From Fibrobacterota bacterium (GTDB taxonomy: Bacteria > Fibrobacterota > Chitinivibrionia > Chitinivibrionales > JANQEN01): DNA of 11,245 bases. Positions within the stretch are counted from its first letter, which is position 1. Every line of letters begins with the position of its first letter. The notes under the pieces were generated by a model. The model saw only the letters and a list, made by a program, of their open reading frames with translations, was not told the origin of the DNA and made no database searches. The stretch spans positions 1 through 11,245 of the forward strand of contig JAUXBV010000049.1 of assembly GCA_030619215.1 (NCBI GenBank). Direction: 5' to 3'. Made by a program: the position numbers and the translations under genes. Below are positions 6,157-11,245 of the stretch, piece by piece.

Positions 6157-6192
6157 GAGTACTTACAAATTTTATTTGTTAGTACTCATTAT
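6152..6192. promoter_or_regulatory. 41-bp near-perfect dyad (operator or leader hairpin)
   Basis: ATAATGAGTACT (6152-6163) and AGTACTCATTAT (6181-6192) are exact inverted repeats. After one mismatch the pairing continues for six more bases to a TTT loop. There is no T-run after it. It may be a protein-binding dyad or the third stem-loop of the lipoprotein leader. Confidence 0.55.
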
Positions 6193-6272
6193 CTCTCTTA
6201 AAAGAGACTCAATATTATCCCGTAGCTTGATGTAGGGGTAATTCTGATAAATAAAGAAAGAAGGAGGAGATA

Positions 6273-7088
6273 ATGTTAAAAACTATGAGTTCATTCCATC
6301 GGCAAATAATAGTTTTCACCCTTTTCGCAGCAATGGTTATATGCGGCTGCAGCAAGAAGAAGGAAGTTGTAGAAGAAACAACGGGCACCATTATTTTCAC
6401 TGCCAATGGAGAAGATTTTGTCCGCCGGGGCTTTGTTGATAAGCAGGGGTGGAATATTTCTTTTGATAACCTTTTTGTAAATATTGTCGATCCTGTTGCT
6501 TATATGCCACAGGGAGAAAAGCTTGAAGCATCAATGGGAGGTACATACCGGGTTGACCTTGCTTTGGGGGATGATAATGCAGACCCTGTTACTATAGGCA
6601 AATTGGATAATGTAAAGGCCGGCAATTACCAGTCATTAAAGTTTAAACTGAAAAGAGCAACAGAGGGCGATTATAAAGGCTTTTCTATAGTGATGATCGG
6701 TATGGCATCAAAGGAGGACAAGACAGTTCCTTTTACTATCAAGCTTGATGAGGAGATGGATTTCGACGGGAAAGGGGGTTTTGTAGGAGATGAAATCAGG
6801 GGAATGCTTAAACCGGGAGATACAACAACAGTTGAGATGACTTTTCATTTTGACCACATTTTCGGCGATAAAGAAGCTCCTGAAGATGATCATATAAACA
6901 CAGGCTCTGTAGGGTTTGATTTTTTCAAACGGTTTTTGAAAGATGGGAAAGTAGAAGTTGAGCAATCAGAGATGAAACCTGAGAAAGATTATAAGACCCT
7001 GGTAGAAGCAATATGGACATTGGGGCATCTTGGTGAAGGCCATTGTGAAGTGTCGAACCAGTCATCAGCCGGCGTCATTGAGCAGTAA
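6273..7088 (+). CDS. Lipoprotein of unknown function, possibly metal-binding
   Basis: The 271-residue product starts with a lipoprotein signal peptide (VFTLFAAMVICGC), the lipid-bearing Cys being residue 26, followed by SKKKE. Lys27-Lys29 after the Cys give no inner-membrane retention signal. The mature part is mostly beta-type: GTIIFTANGEDF, ISFDNLFVNIVDPVAYMP, GTYRVDLALGD, then AGNYQSLKFKLKRATEG. This layout resembles DUF4382-like beta-sandwich proteins, but I do not recognise the family firmly. Acidic and His-bearing segments (TFHFDHIFGDKEAPEDDHIN and a C-terminal GHLGEGHCE) could bind metal. It has a strong AAGGAGG five to six bases before the ATG. It lies between the porin and the nickel transporter operon, suggesting a periplasmic nickel-uptake role (inference). 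Confidence 0.72.
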   Translation: MLKTMSSFHRQIIVFTLFAAMVICGCSKKKEVVEETTGTIIFTANGEDFVRRGFVDKQGWNISFDNLFVNIVDPVAYMPQGEKLEASMGGTYRVDLALGDDNADPVTIGKLDNVKAGNYQSLKFKLKRATEGDYKGFSIVMIGMASKEDKTVPFTIKLDEEMDFDGKGGFVGDEIRGMLKPGDTTTVEMTFHFDHIFGDKEAPEDDHINTGSVGFDFFKRFLKDGKVEVEQSEMKPEKDYKTLVEAIWTLGHLGEGHCEVSNQSSAGVIEQ

Positions 7089-7414
7089 TCAATAAGCCGT
7101 TAACCCGAAAGTACAAAATATCAAATAATCCTCTTTCGCCAAGGCTTCTCCGCTCCGCTACCCTGGCTCCGACGGCCCTGCTACGCCGAGGCGAGAAGCT
7201 ACTCCGCGTCGCTGAAGCTACTCCGGCGTCGCTGAAGCTATGCGGAAGCGTGTGCGGAAGCGAGCAGAGGACACGCAAACAAATCATTCCCCTTCGTTAA
7301 CACTACGGAGGACACGCAATGACCGAAATCTAAAATTCCAAACAGCCTTGGCGAAGGAGGGGAATTTGTTTGGAACTTGGATATTGGAATTTTTTTATAA
7401 TAAGGTACCTGGCA
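7089..7414. other. GC-rich, repeat-laden intergenic patch
   Basis: No gene is supported here. From about 7130 to 7320 the base composition is far more GC-rich than the neighbouring genes. The patch holds tandem units of GAAGCTACTCCG(G)CGTCGCT (7195-7213, 7214-7233, partial 7234-7240), a doubled TGCGGAAGCG, and GGACACGCAA twice (about 7268 and 7311). AAGG at 7402-7405 is a modest ribosome binding site for the ATG at 7415. Confidence 0.7.
7130..7360. repeat. 231-bp GC-rich block bounded by 17-bp inverted repeats
   Basis: The left arm 7130-7146 (CCTCTTTCGCCAAGGCT) and the right arm 7344-7360 (AGCCTTGGCGAAGGAGG) are inverted repeats matching at 16 of 17 positions. They enclose the tandem GC-rich units. 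This may be a non-autonomous mobile element or a decayed repeat cluster; no transposase remnant is visible. Confidence 0.5.
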
Positions 7415-7990
7415 ATGCTAATTAGTGTCTGGCTGAAAAATAGGTTTTTAAAGTCATTCCGGCATTCTTTTAGCAGGAATCCATCTTTTTTTGATGTTTT
7501 ATGGCATGGATTCCCGCTAAAAACATGCGGGAATGACGTTTCCGGATGGACACTAATTAAACGGAAAGCACAAACCACTCTTTTATTGATTTTCATATCA
7601 TTCCAACTCTTTGCCCATGGGACTAAATATGAAATTCTTTCGGAAAAGGTTATCGGTATTAAAGCTATGTATGATACGGGTGAGCCGATAGCGAATGCAA
7701 AAGTGCTTGTTTTTGCACCTGATGAGACCAATGCAACCTGTACAACAGAATCCGATTCAAATGGCGTTTTTTATTTAGTACCTGATAAGGCCGGTACCTG
7801 GACCATGCAGGTAAGAGATAAAAGTGGCCATGGTATGCGGATTAACTTGTCGGTTGATGAATCAATGCAGTTAACCCAGGCGAGTAAAAGCTACGGTATG
7901 ACCTATTTACAAAAGGCGATAGCTGCGCTATGCGTTGTTTGGGGGTGCCTCGGAACGGCACTCTATTTTAAAAGGAAGGCGAGCAAATAA
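7415..7990 (+). CDS. nikL: NikL-like nickel-transporter accessory protein, 5' end altered by an inserted repeat
   Basis: The 191-residue frame starts at the first in-frame ATG (7415); an in-frame TTG at 7370 is not needed. The core is a signal peptide (KRKAQTTLLLIFISFQLFA), a periplasmic carboxypeptidase-regulatory/Ig-like domain (KYEILSEKVIGIKAMYDTG through DKAGTWTMQVRDKSGHG), and a C-terminal membrane helix followed by KRKASK. This is the layout of NikL-type accessory subunits encoded with ECF nickel transporters. Codons 4-48 come from a MITE-like element and its target duplication. Removing 135 bp restores a 146-residue protein starting MLIKRKAQTTLL, an ordinary signal peptide. Whether the 45-residue extension still allows export is unknown. 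The stop overlaps the nikM start (TAATG). Confidence 0.68.
   Translation: MLISVWLKNRFLKSFRHSFSRNPSFFDVLWHGFPLKTCGNDVSGWTLIKRKAQTTLLLIFISFQLFAHGTKYEILSEKVIGIKAMYDTGEPIANAKVLVFAPDETNATCTTESDSNGVFYLVPDKAGTWTMQVRDKSGHGMRINLSVDESMQLTQASKSYGMTYLQKAIAALCVVWGCLGTALYFKRKASK
7420..7558. mobile_element. 131-bp MITE-like palindromic element with AATT duplication, inserted in frame
   Basis: The element spans 7424-7554, ends AGTGTC...GACACT, and is flanked by AATT on both sides (7420-7423 and 7555-7558). Inner arms 7453-7484 and 7506-7537 pair at 28 of 32 positions; they carry the GTCATTCC...GGAATCCAT words known from dispersed repeats of many bacterial genomes. The terminal parts also match in part (AGTGTCTGGCTG versus AGTGTCCATCCGG). 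Net addition is 135 bp (45 codons) with no stop in the host frame. The duplication could equally be read as TAATTA. It codes for no transposase, so it would need one in trans. Confidence 0.78.
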
Positions 7991-8610
7991 TGCATATCTC
8001 TGATGGGATACTTGACCCGAAAATTTGTATCGGTGGATATGTGCTTGCCGCTTGCCTTGTCGGAATTGCATTGAAAAAAGTAAAACAGGAAGATATTACA
8101 AAGGTTTCTGTTGTAGGTGCTGCATTTTTTGTTTCGTCACTGATTCATTTCAAAGTGGGGTTTAGCTCTGTACACTTAACCTTAATCGGGCTGGTCGGTA
8201 TTGTACTTGGGGTTCACTCTTCCCTTGCAATTATTACAGGGCTGTTTTTCCAGGCTGTCATGTTTAATCACGGCGGTTTATCAACACTGGGGGTGAATTC
8301 CGTACTGTTTTCGGTTCCCGCTCTTATAGTCTACGGCATATTTGACATGGTTTTTAAAAGGATAATGAATCATACAGTATTGGGTGTTATTGCAGGTATA
8401 CTGGCAGGAGGGGCAGTCTTACTGGCTATACTCTGTGTAATGTTTATCCTTTATTTCTCAGGTGAGGAACTCAGGGGATTTGCCTATCTGTTTTCAATTT
8501 CTAACGGCGTCCTTGCTTTGGTTGAAGGTATTGTGACAGCTATTGCGATCATGCAGATCCTTAATGTAAAACCGCAGATGTTGCAGAGTTACAGGCAACA
8601 GGTTAAATAA
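7990..8610 (+). CDS. nikM: ECF nickel transporter substrate-binding membrane subunit NikM/CbiM
   Basis: This S-component of a group I energy-coupling-factor importer binds Ni2+ (or Co2+) and is embedded in the inner membrane. The N-terminus MHISDGIL is diagnostic: the amino-terminal nitrogen and His2 bind the metal together with a later His, here probably His62 in SSVHLTLIGLVGIVLG. Another family segment is QAVMFNHGGLSTLGVNSV (88-105). Most of the 206 residues form hydrophobic membrane helices. Because the free N-terminus is functional, the start is certain; it overlaps the previous stop by one base (TAATG), with AGGAAGG ten bases upstream. Nickel is preferred over cobalt because nikR and the lar genes are neighbours, with no cobalamin genes and no CbiN. 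Confidence 0.92.
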   Translation: MHISDGILDPKICIGGYVLAACLVGIALKKVKQEDITKVSVVGAAFFVSSLIHFKVGFSSVHLTLIGLVGIVLGVHSSLAIITGLFFQAVMFNHGGLSTLGVNSVLFSVPALIVYGIFDMVFKRIMNHTVLGVIAGILAGGAVLLAILCVMFILYFSGEELRGFAYLFSISNGVLALVEGIVTAIAIMQILNVKPQMLQSYRQQVK

Positions 8611-8624
8611 TCGGGTTGGAATAA

Positions 8625-9374
8625 ATGGATCTGGATAATTACTCAAACATAAAGTCTCCTATCCACTCATGGGATGCCAGATGGAAGTGCATCACCTTTT
8701 TTGGTTATATTCTAATATCAGCATTTGTCAATAATTTCTACAACCTTATAGTTATTGCTGCCGCCTCTACGCTGCTTGTATTCTTTGCAGGGCTTCCCAT
8801 AAGGAAAGTTCTAAAATCGTTAAAACCGCTCTTTATACTCCTGCTTTTCATGGTTCCTGTCATTTCTCTGACCCCGACCGGTGACGCAATTTTCTCTTAC
8901 GGGGTAATTAAGGTGTATAGAGACGGGTTGATAACTGCCGGAATAATTTCAGTACGGGCTTTTTCAATTGTACTTGCTACTATTGTCCTTTTCGGTTCGA
9001 CAAGAATCAATATAATTATTAAAGCACTGGAATTTTTCAAGATACCGCCTGTGATATCAACGATCTTCCTGTTTACCTATCGATATATATTTCTCTATAT
9101 CGAAAATTTAAACAAGCTCTTAACATCTGCGAAATTGCGCGGATACCGGCTGCTCCGTGGGATAAGGCATATTAGAAACACGGTAAGCATCCTTGTTTCA
9201 CTTCTTATCAGAAGTTATGAACAGAGTGAGAGGGTATATTACGCAATGCGACTGAGAGGGTTTTCAGGATCGTTTCGCTCAATCGGATCTTTTTCTTTTA
9301 AATGGCCGGATATCGTTAAAACAGGTATTTTTGTTATACTTTTTACCGTTATCATTTGGATTGAGCTTTTATGA
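8625..9374 (+). CDS. nikQ: ECF transporter transmembrane coupling protein NikQ/CbiQ (T-component)
   Basis: This 249-residue inner-membrane protein links the metal-binding NikM to the NikO ATPase. It has an N-terminal DARWK segment, hydrophobic helices (ITFFGYILISAFV, LIVIAAASTLLVFFAGL, LFILLLFMVPVISL, AFSIVLATIVLFGS, ISTIFLFTYRYIFLYI) and the two coupling-helix motifs typical of T-components: SAKLRGYR (about 167-174) and YAMRLRGFSG (206-215). A final membrane helix (TGIFVILFTVIIWIELL) ends the protein. It follows nikM after 14 bp with a weak binding site (GGTTGGA) and overlaps nikO by four bases (ATGA). Confidence 0.92.
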   Translation: MDLDNYSNIKSPIHSWDARWKCITFFGYILISAFVNNFYNLIVIAAASTLLVFFAGLPIRKVLKSLKPLFILLLFMVPVISLTPTGDAIFSYGVIKVYRDGLITAGIISVRAFSIVLATIVLFGSTRINIIIKALEFFKIPPVISTIFLFTYRYIFLYIENLNKLLTSAKLRGYRLLRGIRHIRNTVSILVSLLIRSYEQSERVYYAMRLRGFSGSFRSIGSFSFKWPDIVKTGIFVILFTVIIWIELL

Positions 9375-10138
9375 GTAGTCAAATAGTCTTAAAAGTAAAC
9401 AAGCTTTGCTTTTCATATCCTGATAAAAAAAATGTTCTTACTGACATCAGCTTTGAAATGAACGGGGGAGAACGTATTGCTCTGATTGGCCCCAATGGGT
9501 CAGGGAAAACAACACTATTTTTACTCCTCTGCGGGATTCTTTCACCAGCGTCCGGTGGAATAGCGGTAAATGGGAAAGATATTAAACCGAATCAATTTAA
9601 TACTGATATTTCCTATATGTTTCAGTCGCCGGATGATCAGCTTTTTACCGCCACAGTATTTGATGACGTTGCATTTGGCCCCATAAATGAAGGTTTGCCT
9701 GAAGGAGAGGTAAAGGATCGTGTAAAAAGTGCTTTGGAGAGAGTTAAGTGTCATGAACTGATAGATAAATCTCCGCACCACCTCTCCGGAGGTGAGAAGC
9801 GTATGGTAGCTTTGGCAACCATTCTTTCCATGCATCCTGAGATAATGCTTCTCGATGAGCCGACCTCGGACCTGGATTTACTTAATAGGAGGAATATCAT
9901 TACTCTATTTGCATCGCTGCAAAAGACCATGATAATATCCTCCCATGACCTTGAGTTCCTTCTTGAAACGTGCAACAGGGCACTTATCATTGATAACGGA
10001 AAAATTGTTGAGGATGGTAATATCGTGGATTTACTTTCAGATGAAGGTTTAATGAAGTCTCACCATATGGAAAAACCTCATTCGCTCTATCCCCATACTC
10101 ACAAAAGGGCAATACCCGGCGCCCCAAGGGATCACTGA
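9371..10138 (+). CDS. nikO: ECF transporter ATPase NikO/CbiO with His-rich tail
   Basis: This cytoplasmic ABC ATPase powers nickel import. The 255 residues carry Walker A GPNGSGKT (40-47), the Q-loop MFQSPDDQLF (83-92, Gln85), the ABC signature LSGGEKR (138-144), Walker B IMLLDEPTSDLD (158-169) and the H-loop SSHD (190-193). Only one ATPase is encoded, so it presumably acts as a homodimer with NikQ and NikM. The last 25 residues (231-255) contain six histidines, which could bind nickel near the ATPase; this tail is beyond the conserved domain. The start overlaps the end of nikQ (ATGA), indicating translational coupling. It is the last gene of the operon and is convergent with nikR. Confidence 0.94.
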   Translation: MSSQIVLKVNKLCFSYPDKKNVLTDISFEMNGGERIALIGPNGSGKTTLFLLLCGILSPASGGIAVNGKDIKPNQFNTDISYMFQSPDDQLFTATVFDDVAFGPINEGLPEGEVKDRVKSALERVKCHELIDKSPHHLSGGEKRMVALATILSMHPEIMLLDEPTSDLDLLNRRNIITLFASLQKTMIISSHDLEFLLETCNRALIIDNGKIVEDGNIVDLLSDEGLMKSHHMEKPHSLYPHTHKRAIPGAPRDH

Positions 10139-10195
10139 ATTAAATGATACGTTATCATGAATGTCAATGTACATGGAACAAGGTAATTGGCGGCC

Positions 10196-10612
10196 TTACT
10201 GAAGCATCTTGCCGGTAGTTGACATACTCAAAGAGGTGTGTTTGACTCCCTTTTGCGCCTTGAGTTTGCTTGCCAGTTTTTGAACATCCTGGGATTTACC
10301 CTTAACTGCTATGATTTCAAGGCAATTATGATGATCAAGATGGATATGTTGGGTAGAGATGATAAGTTTGCCGAACTCATGCTGGGTATCTATTAATACA
10401 TTTACCAGTTCACGCTTATGATGATCATAGACCATTGTAATTGCTCCTGCAACATCTCCACCAGTAGTCCACTGTTTTCGAACAAGCTCCTCCCGTATAA
10501 GATCACGAATAGCCTCAGAGCGGTTTTTGTAATTACCGAGCTGAATGTGCTTATCGAATTTATTGATCAGATTTTTATCTAACGATACGCCGAATCGATA
10601 TAATTTGCTCAT
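10196..10612 (-). CDS. nikR: Nickel-responsive transcriptional regulator NikR
   Basis: NikR represses nickel uptake genes when nickel is abundant. The 138-residue protein has the N-terminal ribbon-helix-helix DNA-binding domain (1-45: LYRFGVSLDKNLINKFD, NRSEAIRDLIRE) and the C-terminal ACT-like tetramerisation and metal-binding domain. All four nickel ligands are present: His78 (from the partner subunit), His89, His91 and Cys97, the last three in QHIHLDHHNCLEII. They correspond to E. coli His76, His87, His89 and Cys95. Transcription is convergent with nikMQO; 57 bp separate the stops, with a small ATGATA/TATCAT palindrome at 10144-10158 but no clear terminator. No half-site of the type seen at 4880 was found by eye upstream of it. 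Confidence 0.96.
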   Translation of the reverse strand: MSKLYRFGVSLDKNLINKFDKHIQLGNYKNRSEAIRDLIREELVRKQWTTGGDVAGAITMVYDHHKRELVNVLIDTQHEFGKLIISTQHIHLDHHNCLEIIAVKGKSQDVQKLASKLKAQKGVKHTSLSMSTTGKMLQ

Positions 10613-10774
10613 ATATAATCCATTAGTTTAAATGTTTGAATGGTTACTTCTTTTAGTGATTAAAATATATAATTAACTCTTTGATTGAGTTTGCATTTGC
10701 AGCAAATAGTAAAAAGAAGGGGTGCCTGATTGAAGCTAATCTTTAATTCATGTATGGATTTCTTCAAAATATAT

Positions 10775-11212
10775 TCAGCTTAAAATTTCTTTGATTTTAT
10801 TAACCATATCAGCAAAGGTAAAGGGGTATTTAAGGATATTAAGGTTGTCAAAGTTATAATGCGTTTTACCATCCATATATTCATCTGCCAAATTGTCAAG
10901 CAGGTTGGCCGGTTCGGCCGGGATGAGTAAAAGTATCGGGATATTTTCTGTATGAATAGATTTCTGTAAACTGGGAACAATGAGGAAGCCTTTTTTTGCG
11001 GTGTCTGTAATGTCAATTATAACAATGTCCGGCACATACTGTATTCCTTTTAACACTGCGATATAAGGGTTACCGCTGTCTATTATTTTATACTTTAACT
11101 GCATTAAGCCTATGGCAATAACGTTTCTTACCTGTTCACGGGGCGAAAAGAGTAGTAATTGTTTGGCATTATTGGGCTCATTCTTATTGCTTAAAGGTTT
11201 ATAACTATTCAT
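10775..11212 (-). CDS. Degenerate CheY-like receiver-domain protein
   Basis: The 145-residue protein fits a stand-alone receiver fold: KQLLLFSPREQVRNVIAIGL (first strand and helix), PDIVIIDI with Asp67 at the usual phosphoacceptor position, IPILLLIP (fourth strand) and a final helix FADMVNKIKEIL. However, the acidic pair normally following strand 1 is missing (FSPR here), and the conserved Lys-Pro is Lys128-Tyr-Pro-Phe. It may therefore be a pseudo-receiver that is poorly or not phosphorylated. No output domain is attached. The ATG at 11212 is preceded by AGGGA at good spacing. It is upstream of and co-directional with nikR, 162 bp apart; no functional link is evident. Confidence 0.62.
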   Translation of the reverse strand: MNSYKPLSNKNEPNNAKQLLLFSPREQVRNVIAIGLMQLKYKIIDSGNPYIAVLKGIQYVPDIVIIDITDTAKKGFLIVPSLQKSIHTENIPILLLIPAEPANLLDNLADEYMDGKTHYNFDNLNILKYPFTFADMVNKIKEILS

Positions 11213-11245
11213 TTGAAATCCCTGGAATGGTGTGATCCGTTATTA

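Larger units (their letters stand above)
5931..6272. other. Structured intergenic region before the lipoprotein gene
   Basis: This 342-bp stretch holds a promoter with half-sites (5956-5992), the inverted second copy of the 68-bp repeat (6043-6110), a diverged related hairpin (6111-6156), a long dyad (6152-6192), a short TCTCTT/AAGAGA palindrome (about 6194-6207) and the strong ribosome binding site of the next gene. No coding frame is supported in it. Confidence 0.75.

Noticed and set aside
7195..7260. CRISPR array in the GC-rich tandem units
   Set aside because: The units are adjacent with no unique spacers and no cas genes are nearby.
7370..7414. TTG at 7370 as the start of the NikL-like gene
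   Set aside because: The first ATG at 7415 is in frame, has an AAGG upstream, and gives a sensible signal peptide once the inserted element is removed.
7089..7414. Nickel/cobalt or cobalamin riboswitch upstream of the transporter operon
   Set aside because: No conserved core of either class is recognisable; the region is repeat-derived.

Overview
This window comes from a Gram-negative, moderately AT-rich bacterium. It encodes an outer-membrane porin-like protein and a lipoprotein with a signal-peptidase II site. The sequence alone does not fix the phylum. The abundance of small palindromic intergenic repeats and the mix of genes would fit an environmental anaerobe, such as a Planctomycetota or Desulfobacterota-like lineage, but this is inference. 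The common theme is nickel: genes to import it, sense it and build a nickel cofactor.

Layout, left to right. The 3' end of aroE (shikimate dehydrogenase, 2-229) is followed by a 68-bp palindromic repeat (230-297) and pyk (pyruvate kinase, 317-1741). On the minus strand, convergent with pyk, lies a compact larC-larE-larB operon (4510 down to 1754) for the nickel-pincer nucleotide (NPN) cofactor of lactate racemase-type enzymes. larA itself is not in the window. The divergent intergenic region 4511-4982 holds a 26-bp-arm inverted repeat and, facing right, a promoter overlaid with GTGCTAC/GTAGCAC half-sites in front of a porin gene (4983-5930). A second promoter with similar half-sites, an inverted second copy of the 68-bp repeat and further stem-loops fill 5931-6272. 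A lipoprotein gene of unrecognised function follows (6273-7088).

Region 7089-7414 is a GC-rich repeat patch. It leads into an ECF-type nickel transporter operon: a NikL-like membrane-anchored accessory protein (7415-7990), NikM/CbiM (7990-8610), NikQ/CbiQ (8625-9374) and NikO/CbiO (9371-10138). The nickel-responsive repressor NikR is convergent with it (10612-10196). A degenerate receiver-domain protein (11212-10775) ends the window.

How the genes may fit together (inference): the porin would bring metal across the outer membrane, the lipoprotein and NikL-like protein would help in the periplasm, NikMQO would pump nickel across the inner membrane, NikR would shut the system down when nickel is replete, and LarC would insert the nickel into the NPN cofactor made by LarB and LarE. 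The two most striking sequence observations are these. A 131-bp palindromic MITE-like element has inserted in frame just after the third codon of the NikL-like gene, flanked by an AATT duplication. The two copies of the 68-bp repeat have essentially identical arms but different 12-nt loops.
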